A DNA stretch of 64,000 nucleotides from Plantactinospora sp. KBS50. Lineage in GTDB: Bacteria > Actinomycetota > Actinomycetes > Mycobacteriales > Micromonosporaceae. The notes below the pieces were generated by a model. The model saw nothing but the letters and a program-made list of their open reading frames with translations. It was not told where the DNA came from and did not search any database. Location of the stretch: positions 4,406,001 to 4,470,000 of the forward strand of contig NZ_CP022961.1 in the NCBI RefSeq assembly GCF_002285795.1, read 5' to 3'. Shown here one piece after another: positions 9,370-18,051 of the stretch (the first letter of the stretch is position 1; each line of letters starts with the position of its first letter). The translations under genes were made by a program, and so were the position numbers.

Positions 9370-9728
9370 GGTGGCTGCGGGTGCTCACCGTGCCGGCCGT
9401 ACTGGTGGTGCTGATCGGCCTGGCCGGGGTGGTGCTCGGCCGGGTGTACGCCGGCGGGTTGGTGACCGGGCTGGTGACCGGCGCGGCGGCCGGCTCGGTA
9501 CTGGTCGGTGTCGCCGCGCGCCGGCTGCCGTCCTGGCTGGTGGCGCCCCTGTCGGTGCTCGGCCTGGTCGGTTACGCCACGTTCGGGATGTGGTGGGCCG
9601 GCCGGCACGCCGGCACCCGCGGTGAACTGCCGGCGGTGGCGCTGGACGCGATCGGGAACGGCATCCCCCGGCTGCTGACCGCGCTGATCCCGGTGCAGCC
9701 CGCGCCGGACACGGTGATCGTGCCCTGA
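9366..9728 (+). CDS. Small membrane protein of the MoxR operon
   Basis: A 120-residue hydrophobic protein with about three predicted transmembrane helices (VPAVLVVLIGLAGVVLG, LVTGAAAGSVLVGVAA, LVAPLSVLGLVGYATFGMWW). The GTG start overlaps the DUF58 stop codon, and the transglutaminase-fold gene starts three bases after its stop. I do not recognise a named family. It may be a split-off part of the membrane region found at the N-terminus of TgpA-like proteins. Confidence 0.75.
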   Translation: MRWLRVLTVPAVLVVLIGLAGVVLGRVYAGGLVTGLVTGAAAGSVLVGVAARRLPSWLVAPLSVLGLVGYATFGMWWAGRHAGTRGELPAVALDAIGNGIPRLLTALIPVQPAPDTVIVP

Positions 9729-9730
9729 CG

Positions 9731-11728
9731 GTGGCCTGGCTGGCCGGGCTCGCCGGCACCGAGGTGGCGCTGCGCGCGGGACGGATCCTGCTCAGCTACC
9801 TGCCGGCGGCGATGTTCTACGCGGGCGTGCTGTACGTGGTGGGGCCGAACGCCGAACGGGCGATCTGGCCGAGCGTGGGGTTCGCGGCGGCGGCCGCGCT
9901 GGGGCTCGCGGTGTCCGGGCTGGGACCGCGGGGTGCGGCCGATCCGGCGGCGGGGCTGGATGCGGCGGTACGCTCGGCGCTGCGGCTGCGCCTGCTGGCG
10001 AGCACGGCGGCCGGGCTGGCGGTGGTGGTCGGGTTGGCCGCGGCCGTGGCGCCGGTGATCGCCGGGCGTGGCAGCGGTGACCCGGTCGACCCGCGCCGGT
10101 ACGTCCAACCGCCCACCGTGGACAGCCTGGACGAGAGCCCGCTGATCAGGATCTCCGGCTGGGCGCTGCACCCGGATCAGGAACTGTTCCAGCTCAGCAG
10201 CGAGCGCCGGCCGCGTACCGGGGCTGACCCGGATGAGCCGGGCGACCCGGGTGCACGGTCCCCGGACGGCACCGGCGGCGATCCGGAGCCCGCCGACGGC
10301 GACGGCGATCCGGGGCCGGATGCCGACGGCGGTGCGGGGCCGGACACCGGCGGCGACCCGGAGCCGGACACCGGCGGCGGCGCCGAGTTGCCGGTCCGGC
10401 TCGCCGTGCTGAGCGACTACGACGGGGTGACCTGGCGGGTCGGCGCCACCTACCGCAACGCCGGCCGGATCCTGCCGGCCGCCCCGCTCGACCCGGACAC
10501 CACCGTCGAGACCGTCCGGCAGCGGATCACCGTCACCGGGCTCAGCGGCCAACTGCTGCCGGCCGTGGCAACCCCCGAGCAGGTCACCGGCGCCCGGGTG
10601 GCGTACGACCCGGCCAGTGGGACGCTGATCCGGCCGGAGGGTCTGACCCCGGGGGTACGGTACGAGGTGGTGTCCGCGCTGGAGCGGCCCGATCCGAACG
10701 CCCTGGCCGTGGCGGACGTACCGGCCGGGGACGAGGTGGCCCGGGCGCTGCGGGTGCCGGACGGCGCCCCGGAGCAGCTTCAGGCGCTGGCCGCACAGCT
10801 CGCCGAGGACAACGGTGCCCCGTACAGCCGGGCGATCACGGTGCAGGACTTCCTGGCCGAGCACTACCGGCTGGTGTCCGACGCGCCGAGCGGGCACGCG
10901 TACCCGAATCTGACGTTCTTCCTGTTCGGTCCGCGCAACGCGGGCGGGCAGCGCGGCACCTCCGAGCAGTTCGCCGCCGCGTACGCGGTGCTGGGCCGGA
11001 TGATGGGGCTGCCCACCCGGGTGGTGGTGGGCTTCTCGTCGCGCACCGGCGACGGCCCGGTGCGGGCCGGCGACGCGTACGCCTGGCCGGAGGTGTTGTT
11101 CGAGGGGCTGGGCTGGGTGGCGTTCGACCCGCTGCCCCGCCCGGACACCCAGTCGCGGGCGGTGGAGGAGGACTTCAAGCCCAGGCCGGCGGATCCGCCG
11201 CCGACGCCGCAGGACACCCCGCCGAGCGACGTGCCGACCCCGGCGGCCACCGCGGGTCCGGTGGATGCGGCGCCGGACCGGGGCGTACCGGGACCGTTGC
11301 TGGCCGGGGGCGGCGCGGGTGGCGTGCTGGTGCTGGTCGTTGCCGCGGCGCTGACGCTGGTGCTGCTGCGCCGCGCCGAACGGCGCCGACGGCTGGCCCA
11401 GGGCAGCCCCGCGCAGCGCATCGCCGGCGCCTGGCAGGAGGTGATCGATGCGCTCCGGCTGGCGGGCCAGCCACCGGGACCGAATCTGGCGGCCAGCGAG
11501 GTGGCCCGGCACGCCCGGACGGTCGCCGAACCGGCCGGCCCGGACATCACCCGGCTGGCCGACCTGGTGAACCGCAACGCCTTCGCCCCGGACGCCGCCG
11601 ACGAGGCCGCGGCGCGGCAGGCCGCCGCGGACGCGGTCGCGTACGCGACGGCGCTGCGCGACCGGAGGCCGTGGTGGCGCCGGCTGTGGTGGTCGGCGCA
11701 TCCCGGTCCGCTGCGCCGCCGCCACTGA
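9731..11728 (+). CDS. Transglutaminase-like (TgpA-type) membrane protein
   Basis: A 665-residue protein. Three hydrophobic helices lie in the first 125 residues, then a low-complexity Gly/Asp/Pro stretch (about 160-215), an extracytoplasmic domain with the transglutaminase core (about 390-480), another helix near 525-545 and a cytoplasmic tail. The core keeps the fold motifs LPTRVVVGF and WVAFDPLP. The expected nucleophilic Cys is Ser in GTSEQFAAAY, and the expected His of H-A-W is Tyr in DAYAWPEV. It therefore looks catalytically degenerate and may act as a scaffold. It ends the moxR operon; a duplicated CCGCCGCCACTGAG follows its stop. Confidence 0.85.
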   Translation: MAWLAGLAGTEVALRAGRILLSYLPAAMFYAGVLYVVGPNAERAIWPSVGFAAAAALGLAVSGLGPRGAADPAAGLDAAVRSALRLRLLASTAAGLAVVVGLAAAVAPVIAGRGSGDPVDPRRYVQPPTVDSLDESPLIRISGWALHPDQELFQLSSERRPRTGADPDEPGDPGARSPDGTGGDPEPADGDGDPGPDADGGAGPDTGGDPEPDTGGGAELPVRLAVLSDYDGVTWRVGATYRNAGRILPAAPLDPDTTVETVRQRITVTGLSGQLLPAVATPEQVTGARVAYDPASGTLIRPEGLTPGVRYEVVSALERPDPNALAVADVPAGDEVARALRVPDGAPEQLQALAAQLAEDNGAPYSRAITVQDFLAEHYRLVSDAPSGHAYPNLTFFLFGPRNAGGQRGTSEQFAAAYAVLGRMMGLPTRVVVGFSSRTGDGPVRAGDAYAWPEVLFEGLGWVAFDPLPRPDTQSRAVEEDFKPRPADPPPTPQDTPPSDVPTPAATAGPVDAAPDRGVPGPLLAGGGAGGVLVLVVAAALTLVLLRRAERRRRLAQGSPAQRIAGAWQEVIDALRLAGQPPGPNLAASEVARHARTVAEPAGPDITRLADLVNRNAFAPDAADEAAARQAAADAVAYATALRDRRPWWRRLWWSAHPGPLRRRH

Positions 11729-11783
11729 GCCAACCGCCGCCACTGAGCCGACCAAGATGGCCCCGAATCCGGCCGCCCGCCGC

Positions 11784-12243
11784 CGGCCAGAAGATCGTGG
11801 GTGACGATGATCGTGGTACGCCCGAGCCGCAGCAGGCGGGTGGCCTCCTGCACGGCTCGGTCCCCACCGGATGTTGTCCCCGACGGATCCGGTGAAAAGG
11901 TACCCCTCCTGCGGTACGTAGGCGATCGTGCGGCGCAGGTCAGCCTGCGCCAACCGGTCAGGCTGGCCACCAGCCGGCCCGGGCGGCTGTGTTCGTGGTA
12001 CTGCATGGGCACGCGTTGGAGATGAGCGAACAGTGCCACCCGGGCGGTGCACAGCATGCCGTGTCCGGCCCGCGCGACTGCCCGGACCTGGGTACGAGCC
12101 GCCAGTACTTCAAGGAACACGAGACAAGCCGCGGCCACCACGAACACGCGGCGCAGCGACCCGATCATCCGCACATCCACGCCGGCCACAGACGACGCCA
12201 CAGTGATGCCATCCTGAGCCAATACGACTTGTTGTGGTGCCAC
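11784..12243 (-). pseudogene. Relic of an ABC exporter (fused permease/ATPase)
   Basis: Three disconnected pieces of a type I ABC exporter lie in order on the minus strand. The first is a transmembrane piece ending in LFAHLQRVPMQYHEHSRPG, the usual coupling-helix region. The second is a Q-loop piece in another frame (LRRTIAYVPQEGYLFTGSVG). The third is the H-loop (TTIIVTHDLLA) back in the first frame. Walker A, signature and Walker B are gone. The whole remnant fits in 460 bp, against about 1,700 bp for an intact gene, so this is a gene eroded by several internal deletions rather than a single sequencing slip. Confidence 0.8.
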
Positions 12244-12264
12244 CCATGTGCCAGGATGGCACCA
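12204..12264. promoter_or_regulatory. Repeated inverted half-sites, probable operator of the RHH regulator
   Basis: Three related half-sites precede and touch the start codon of the ribbon-helix-helix gene: TGATGCCATCCTG at 12204-12216, TGGTGCCA at 12235-12242, and CAGGATGGCACCA at 12252-12264. The first and third are inverted copies differing at one base, and the second and third also pair as TGGTGCCA/TGGCACCA. This is the arrangement expected for autoregulation by a dimeric ribbon-helix-helix protein. Confidence 0.5.
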
Positions 12265-12877
12265 TGGACCTGAACCCGCACGTGCAGAACCTCGGACGCG
12301 AGTTCGCCGCCCTTGCCGAGACCGGCGGTACGGAGGCGCGTGCGCTGGTCGAACGCCTGGCCGGCTCGCTCGAATCGGCGATCCGGATGACCCTGCTGGA
12401 CGCGCTCTCGGCCGCCGCCGACGAGATCACCCGGGACCTGGCGCCGGGCTCGGTGCAGGTACGCCTGCGCGGACGCGATCCGGACTTCATCGTGACCGCG
12501 CCCGCCGCCGACGCCCTCGCGGCCGGCGACTCCCCCGGCTCCGCGCCCGGCGACGCCGGGTTCGCGACCGGCACCCCGCCGGCGGGGCCGCCGGCACCAC
12601 GTCCGGCGGGGAGGCACCGGCCGGACGGGGGCCGGATGCCGAACTGCTGTTCACCGACGACGGACCCGCCGCGCGGATCAACGTCCGCATGCCCGAGCAG
12701 CTCAAGGCCGCCGTCGAGGAGGCCGCCGCCCAGGAGGGACGCTCGGTCAACGCCTGGCTGGTCCGAGCGGCGGCCGCCGCCGTACAGCCGACCCAGCGGG
12801 ACCGGCACGACCAGCGCGACCAGCCGCGCGGCAGCGGCAAGCGGGCCAAGCAGCGCCTCACCGGCTGGGTGCGCTGA
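12264..12877 (+). CDS. HicB/Arc-type ribbon-helix-helix regulator (frameshifted in this sequence)
   Basis: The N-terminal part (MDLNPHVQNLGREF to about residue 80) is in one frame. The C-terminal DNA-binding part (ARINVRMPEQLKAAVEEAA, then VNAWLVRAAAAAV) is in the frame one base back, so one base appears to be missing in the GC-rich linker near 12560-12600. The C-terminal motif is a ribbon-helix-helix domain like those of HicB-type antitoxins, used here probably as a plain repressor because no toxin gene is adjacent. The first frame stays open and runs out of register straight into the DUF4097 gene, so an automated caller may report one false 508-residue fusion. It heads the cluster with DUF4097 and an ABC exporter. 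Confidence 0.75.
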
Positions 12878-12950
12878 CCTCACCCGGCACTTCCGCCACC
12901 CGTCCCCGACCTGCGGGGACGCCCATTCCACACCCGACCGGGAGACCACC

Positions 12951-13790
12951 ATGCCTTCTTTCGACACGCCCGAACCGATCTCCGTCACCCTCGAACTCGG
13001 GGTCGCCCGCCTGCGGATCGCCGCGAGCGACCGGGCCGACACGGTTGTCGAGGTCCGGCCGACCGACGACGCCGACGAGTCCGACGTGCAGGCCGCCGCG
13101 CAGGTACGGGTCGACTGCACCAACGGCGCGCTCCAGATCACCGGCCCGCGGCGCGCCTTCGACTTTTCCAGGAAGAGCCGCTCGGTGGACATCTCCATCG
13201 AACTCCCGAGCGACTCCCGACTTGCCGCCCACCTGCTGATGGGCGACGTGCGCAGCACGGGCCGGCTCGGCGAGTGCCGGATCAGGACCACCGGCAACAT
13301 CTGGCTGGAACGGACCGGAGCGCTGCGGCTGCACACCGGCGCCGGCCACGTCACCATCGACGGCGTCGCCGGCGACGCCGAGGTCTCCACCGGTACCGGC
13401 AAGATCCAGATCGGCGAGGTCGAGGGCGCCGCCGTGGTCAAGAACTCCAACGGTGACACCACGATCGACAGCGTCACCGGCGACGCGCGGGTACGCAACG
13501 CCAACGGCGCGGTCACCATCGAGCGGGCCGGCGCCGGTGTGGACGCGAAGACCGCAAACGGCAACATCCGGATCGCCGAGGTTGCCCGCGGCTCCGTCGC
13601 GCTCGGCACCGCCGCCGGCGACCTGGAGATCGGCATCGCCGAGGGCACCGCCGCCTGGCTCGACGTGCACACCGGGTTCGGACACGTGCGCAACCTGCTG
13701 GACAACGCCGCCACGCCGGAGACGAGCGACGAGACCGTCGAGGTACGCGGCCGCACCTCCTACGGCGACATCGCCGTCCGCCGCTCCTGA
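12951..13790 (+). CDS. DUF4097 family beta-repeat protein
   Basis: A 279-residue protein made of short repeated beta units (VSTGTGKIQIGEVEGAAVV, VRNANGAVTIERAGA, AKTANGNIRIAEVARG, VRGRTSYGDIAVRRS), typical of the DUF4097 beta-helix/adhesin-like family. ATG at 12951 follows a purine-rich GGGAGACCACC. No signal peptide is visible. It sits between the RHH regulator and the DrrA-type ATPase, an arrangement that suggests a shared regulatory unit. The function is unknown. Confidence 0.85.
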   Translation: MPSFDTPEPISVTLELGVARLRIAASDRADTVVEVRPTDDADESDVQAAAQVRVDCTNGALQITGPRRAFDFSRKSRSVDISIELPSDSRLAAHLLMGDVRSTGRLGECRIRTTGNIWLERTGALRLHTGAGHVTIDGVAGDAEVSTGTGKIQIGEVEGAAVVKNSNGDTTIDSVTGDARVRNANGAVTIERAGAGVDAKTANGNIRIAEVARGSVALGTAAGDLEIGIAEGTAAWLDVHTGFGHVRNLLDNAATPETSDETVEVRGRTSYGDIAVRRS

Positions 13791-13816
13791 CCCACCCCCA
13801 TCCCGAAAGAGGACCC

Positions 13817-14776
13817 ATGACCAGCGGACCAACCCGGACGGCGATCGCCGCGACCGGGCTACGGAAATCGTTCGGCGACCAGGTCGTACTCGACGGCCTC
13901 GATCTGCACGTACGGCAGGGCACGGTCTTCGCGCTGCTGGGCGCGAACGGTGCCGGGAAGACCACCGCGGTGCGGATCCTGTCCACCCTGATCCGCGCCG
14001 ACGCCGGCGACGTCCGGGTGGCCGGGCACGACCTCGCCCGGGAGCCCGACGCGGTGCGCGCCGCGATCGGCGTGACCGGCCAGTTCTCCGCGGTGGACAA
14101 CCTGCTCACCGGCGAGGAGAACCTGCTGCTGATGGCGGACCTGCGGCACCTCGGCCGGGCCGAGGGCCGGCGACGCGCCCGTACGCTGCTGGCGCGGTTC
14201 GACCTGGCCGATTCGGCCGGCAAGCCGGCGTCGACGTACTCGGGGGGCATGCGCCGGCGGCTCGACCTGGCCATGACGCTGGTCGGCGACCCGCAGCTGA
14301 TCTTCCTGGACGAACCGACCACCGGCCTGGACCCGCGCAGCCGACGGAACATGTGGCAGATCATCCGGGATCTGGTGGCCGGCGGCGTCACCATCTTCCT
14401 GACCACGCAGTACCTGGAGGAGGCCGACCAGCTGGCCGACCGGATCGCCGTCCTGCACGACGGTCGGGTGGTCGCCGAGGGGACCGCGCAGGAGCTGAAG
14501 CGCCGCATCCCCGGCGGGCACGTGCGCCTGCGGTTCGCCGACCCGGGGTCCCTCGACACGGCCCTGCGCGTACTCGGTGCGGCGTCCCACGACGGCGACC
14601 CGCTCACCCTCCGGGTGCCCAACGACGGCAGCCTGCGCGCGCTGCGGACCCTGGTCGGCCGGCTGGACGACCAGGCCGTCGAGGTCGACGAGTTGTCCGT
14701 GCACACCCCCGACCTCGACGACGTCTTCCTCGCCCTCACCGGCGACCCCCACGACCGGAAGGTGACCCTCCGATGA
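13817..14776 (+). CDS. ABC exporter ATP-binding protein, DrrA type
   Basis: A 319-residue ATPase of the daunorubicin-resistance (DrrA) family. Walker A is LLGANGAGKTTAVRI, the signature YSGGMRRRLDLAM, Walker B LIFLDEPTTGLDPRSR, and the H-loop lies in FLTTQYLEEADQLADRI. The C-terminal 80-residue extension is characteristic of the DrrA subfamily. Its stop overlaps the next start (ATGA), so it is translationally coupled to the permease. Together they form an exporter for a hydrophobic compound or drug, of unknown substrate. Confidence 0.92.
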   Translation: MTSGPTRTAIAATGLRKSFGDQVVLDGLDLHVRQGTVFALLGANGAGKTTAVRILSTLIRADAGDVRVAGHDLAREPDAVRAAIGVTGQFSAVDNLLTGEENLLLMADLRHLGRAEGRRRARTLLARFDLADSAGKPASTYSGGMRRRLDLAMTLVGDPQLIFLDEPTTGLDPRSRRNMWQIIRDLVAGGVTIFLTTQYLEEADQLADRIAVLHDGRVVAEGTAQELKRRIPGGHVRLRFADPGSLDTALRVLGAASHDGDPLTLRVPNDGSLRALRTLVGRLDDQAVEVDELSVHTPDLDDVFLALTGDPHDRKVTLR

Positions 14777-15621
14777 GCACCCCGACCAGCACCGCGGCAA
14801 CCACGGTGAGCCTCCGGTTCCACCCGCTGCGCGACTCGGCGACGATGCTGCGCCGCAACCTGCGCCGGATGCTGCGATACCCGTCGATGACCGTGACGCT
14901 CGTGGGGATGCCCGTGGTCATCCTGCTGTTGTTCGTCTACGTCCTCGGCGGCACGCTGGGCGCCGGGATCGGCGGTACGCCGCACCTCGGCGCGGCCGGC
15001 GGGCGGGCGGAGTACGTCAACTACGTGGTCCCGGCGATCATCCTGATGACCATCACGGCCACGGTTCAGGGAACCGCGATCTCGATCGCCATGGACATGA
15101 CCGAGGGGATCATCGCCCGGTTCCGCACGATGCACATCGCCCGCGTCTCGGTGCTGACCGGGCACGTCCTGGGCAGCATGATCCAGGCCACACTCGGCCT
15201 GGTGTTCGTGATCGGCGTGGCGCTGCTGGTCGGCTTCCGCCCCACCGCCGGGCTGGACGCCTGGCTGGCCACGGCCGGCCTGCTGCTGGCGGTGACGTTC
15301 GCACTGGTCTGGCTGTGCGTCGCGCTCGGTCAACTGAGCAACAGCGTCGAGACCGCGAGCAACCTGCCGATGCCGCTGATCCTGCTGCCCTTCTTCGGCA
15401 GCGGGTTCGTGCCCACCGATTCGATGCCGGGCGGTCTGCGCTGGTTCGCCGAGCACCAGCCGTTCACCCCGATCATCGACACCCTGCGCGGGCTGCTCAC
15501 CGGCACGCCGATCGGCAACAGCGCGTGGATCGCGCTCGCCTGGTGTGTCGTCATCGCGGTGGGCGGGTACCTCTGGTCGAGGCGGCTGTTCAACCGCGAG
15601 CCCGCCACCGCTCAGGGGTGA
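14773..15621 (+). CDS. ABC-2 type permease, DrrB type
   Basis: A 282-residue membrane protein with about six transmembrane helices and the ABC-2 signature near residues 195-225 (NLPMPLILLPFFGSGFVPTDSMPGGLRWFAEHQPFTP, read here in parts). The N-terminus MLRRNLRRMLRYPSM is the usual cytoplasmic lead-in. The ATG overlaps the TGA of the ATPase gene. It is the membrane partner of the DrrA-type ATPase. Confidence 0.92.
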   Translation: MSTPTSTAATTVSLRFHPLRDSATMLRRNLRRMLRYPSMTVTLVGMPVVILLLFVYVLGGTLGAGIGGTPHLGAAGGRAEYVNYVVPAIILMTITATVQGTAISIAMDMTEGIIARFRTMHIARVSVLTGHVLGSMIQATLGLVFVIGVALLVGFRPTAGLDAWLATAGLLLAVTFALVWLCVALGQLSNSVETASNLPMPLILLPFFGSGFVPTDSMPGGLRWFAEHQPFTPIIDTLRGLLTGTPIGNSAWIALAWCVVIAVGGYLWSRRLFNREPATAQG

Positions 15622-15769
15622 CCGCTCCTGCGAACCTCAGTTCAGCTCGATGCCTCCCGACCTGCGCCGCGCTGACCGGACAACCGTCCGAACGTGCACG
15701 ACCGCCCGGCCGTGACGACGCGGGAAGTTTGCCTGATCCGCACCTCGCAGAGGCGCCACCGCGTCCTTC

Positions 15770-16062
15770 ATGGCTCAGGCGACGCTGCGGACCCCTCGTA
15801 TCCAGCTCGTTTCCCTGGCAGAGCAACACTTTTTCTTCGACCAGCTCAGCGACGGGTACGACGCGTTGCTGGATGAGCAGAAGGCCGGCGGGTGCGCCTT
15901 CTATGTGCTCCTCGCTCGGGGCGACTCCGTCCTCGGCAGGTTCAACCTCTACAACATCGACGATCACAGCGCGGAACTCGGCTACCGGGTCGCGCAGCAC
16001 GTTTCCGGCCGTGGCGTGGCAACCGCGACTGTCCGGCGGCTGTGCCAACTGGCGGTGGCGGA
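15770..16062 (+). pseudogene. Truncated GNAT acetyltransferase
   Basis: The first 95 residues match the RimJ/RimL-type N-acetyltransferase layout (LRTPRIQLVSLAEQHFFF, then SVLGRFNLYNIDD, AELGYRVAQHVSGRGVATA, which is the acetyl-CoA site). After RRLCQLAVAERC the expected last 60-70 residues are missing, and the frame runs into the antisense of the methyltransferase gene that ends at 16079. This is a physical truncation by a past rearrangement, not a one-base slip. Confidence 0.75.
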
Positions 16063-16078
16063 GCGATGTCCCCTCGGA

Positions 16079-16903
16079 TCAGGGTTTGCGGGCGACCGCC
16101 CCGTACCCGGACACGTCGGCCGCGCAGGGCCGGTCCTCGGGTGCGCGGTCCGGGCGCCAGTCCACGAGCGACCCGATGCCCGGCGGCACCAGCTCCAGCC
16201 CGGTGAGGAACCGCGCGACACCGTCCCGGTCCCGCGGGACGAACGGGCCCTGCGCCGGGGTCATCACCTCCCGGATCCGGACCACCACCTCGGGCGGCAG
16301 GAAGTCCATGGTGGCGTGCGACACCACCAGGTAGCTGCCCGAGGGCAGGGCGTCGACGAGCCGCCGCACCACCGCGGCCGGATCGTCCTCGTCGCGCAGG
16401 AAGTGCAGCACGGCGACCAGCATGAGCGCGACCGGCCGGTCGAGGTCCAGGGTGGCGAGCAGGTCCGGATGCTCCAGGATCTTCTTCGGCTCCCGCAGGT
16501 CCGCGTCCAGGTAGGCGGTGCGGCCCGCGGCGGCCCCGGTGAGCAGGGCACGGGCGTGTGCCAGCACGATCGGATCGTTGTCCACGTAGACCACGCGGGC
16601 GTCCGGGGCGATGGCCTGGGCCACCTCGTGCGTGTTGTCGGCCGCCGGGATGCCCGTACCGATGTCCAGGAACTGCCGGATGCCCGCCTCGCCGGTCAGG
16701 TAGGCGACGGCCCGGCGCAGAAAGCGGCGGTTCTCCACGGCGGCGATCCGGACCGCCGGAAACGCGGCGGCGACGGCGTCCCCGGACTCGCGGTCGGCGG
16801 CGAAGTTGTCCTTGCCGCCCAGCCAGTAGTCGTAGCGCCGGGCCGGGTGCACCACACTGGTGTCGATCCGGCCGGCCGAGCCCGCGCTGTGTATACCGTC
16901 CAC
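16079..16903 (-). CDS. SAM-dependent methyltransferase, DUF574/Methyltransf_19 family
   Basis: A 274-residue protein of the actinomycete-specific family of predicted methyltransferases. It starts with VHPARRYDYWLGGKDNFAADR, the diagnostic N-terminus, and has the SAM motif FLDIGTGIPAADNTHEVA near residue 75 and VVYVDNDPIVLAHARAL. The GTG at 16903 was chosen because a GGGGGAGG lies six bases upstream. These proteins are abundant in Streptomyces and Micromonospora; substrates are unknown. Confidence 0.9.
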   Translation of the reverse strand: MDGIHSAGSAGRIDTSVVHPARRYDYWLGGKDNFAADRESGDAVAAAFPAVRIAAVENRRFLRRAVAYLTGEAGIRQFLDIGTGIPAADNTHEVAQAIAPDARVVYVDNDPIVLAHARALLTGAAAGRTAYLDADLREPKKILEHPDLLATLDLDRPVALMLVAVLHFLRDEDDPAAVVRRLVDALPSGSYLVVSHATMDFLPPEVVVRIREVMTPAQGPFVPRDRDGVARFLTGLELVPPGIGSLVDWRPDRAPEDRPCAADVSGYGAVARKP

Positions 16904-17017
16904 CGGCGACCTCCCCCGTCGATGTCGCGTCCGACCACCGTACCCGAAGATCGCCGGTCGTTGATGCCGCGATTCCGGACCGATCGGGCCGCGCCGCGGG
17001 CGTGCCAGGATCCCGGG

Positions 17018-18004
17018 ATGCCCGCAAGCACCGAGCACACGACCGACGACGAGCACACCACGGACACCGGGCACACCGCCGGCGGCGAGCACACCGCCGG
17101 CCGCGAGCGCCCGCCCGACACCGGCGCCGCCGGCACCGCGTACACCGCCGAACCGCCGGGCCGCACCGGGCGCAGCCGGCCGACCCCGTTCGACGCCTGG
17201 GAGCGCCGCGCGTGGGCCGGCCGCGGCCGGGCGTACGCCGACAGCTACGCGGCGGCCTGCGCGTACCCGGCGGAACCCCTGCTGGACGCGGTCGGGGCGG
17301 GTCGGGGGACCCGGCTGCTGGACGCGGGCTGCGGACCCGGCGTCGTGGCCGCGCTGGCGGCCGGGCGCGGCGCCCGGGTGACCGCGGTGGACGCCGAGCC
17401 GAGCATGCTGGCGCTGGCCGCCCGGCGGGTGCCGGGCGCCGGGGTGCTGGCGGCGCTGCTGCCGCACCTGCCGTTCCCCGACGGCGCCTTCGACGTCGCG
17501 GCCGGCAACTTCGTGATCAACCATGTCGGCCGGCCGGTGGCCACGGTGGCGGAACTGCGTCGGGTCACCCGGCCCGGCGGCCGGGTGGCGCTGACCATCT
17601 GGCCCCAGCCGCCGTCGGGGATGCAGCAGTTCTGGCTCGACGTCATGGCCGCCGCCGGGCTGCGCGCTCCGGCCGGCCTCCCGACGGTCGCCGAGGAGGA
17701 GAACTTCGACCGTACCCGGGCCGGCTTCGCCGGGTTGCTGCGCGCCGGCGGGCTCACCGCGGTCACCTGCCGGCGGCTGGACTGGGAACTGCGGGTCGAT
17801 CCGGAACGCTGGTGGCACGGCCCGCTGCACGGGCTGGGCGCGCTGGGCCGGATCCTGCCCCGGCTCGACCCGGTCGCACAGGCCGAGGTACGGCGGCACT
17901 ACGACCGACTGATCGACCGCCGTCGTACCCCGGACGGCCTGATCGCGCTGCCCACCGGCGCCCTGCTGGCCACCGGCGCGGTGCCGACCGTCCTATCCGA
18001 CTGA
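17018..18004 (+). CDS. Class I SAM-dependent methyltransferase with His/Thr-rich N-terminal tail
   Basis: 328 residues. The methyltransferase core begins near residue 85 with LLDAGCGPGVVAALAA (SAM-binding motif I), followed by VTAVDAEPSML, FPDGAFDVAAGNFV and VTRPGGRVALTIW. The first 60 residues are a low-complexity tail with repeats of EHTTD, HTAGGEHTAGRE and similar, absent from ordinary family members. A start further downstream cannot be excluded, since no clear binding site marks the ATG. It is divergent from the preceding methyltransferase. Confidence 0.8.
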   Translation: MPASTEHTTDDEHTTDTGHTAGGEHTAGRERPPDTGAAGTAYTAEPPGRTGRSRPTPFDAWERRAWAGRGRAYADSYAAACAYPAEPLLDAVGAGRGTRLLDAGCGPGVVAALAAGRGARVTAVDAEPSMLALAARRVPGAGVLAALLPHLPFPDGAFDVAAGNFVINHVGRPVATVAELRRVTRPGGRVALTIWPQPPSGMQQFWLDVMAAAGLRAPAGLPTVAEEENFDRTRAGFAGLLRAGGLTAVTCRRLDWELRVDPERWWHGPLHGLGALGRILPRLDPVAQAEVRRHYDRLIDRRRTPDGLIALPTGALLATGAVPTVLSD

Positions 18005-18051
18005 TGGGACGGCCCCCGGCGACCCGCACGCCACCGCCTACGCTGTCGGCC

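Noticed and set aside
12264-12877. Toxin-antitoxin pair
   Set aside because: The RHH protein resembles HicB-type antitoxins, but no HicA or other toxin gene is adjacent; the neighbours are DUF4097 and an ABC exporter.
12264-13790. A single 508-residue fusion protein spanning the RHH and DUF4097 regions
   Set aside because: The middle of that reading is out of register with the ribbon-helix-helix domain, which is clear in another frame; DUF4097 has its own start at 12951.
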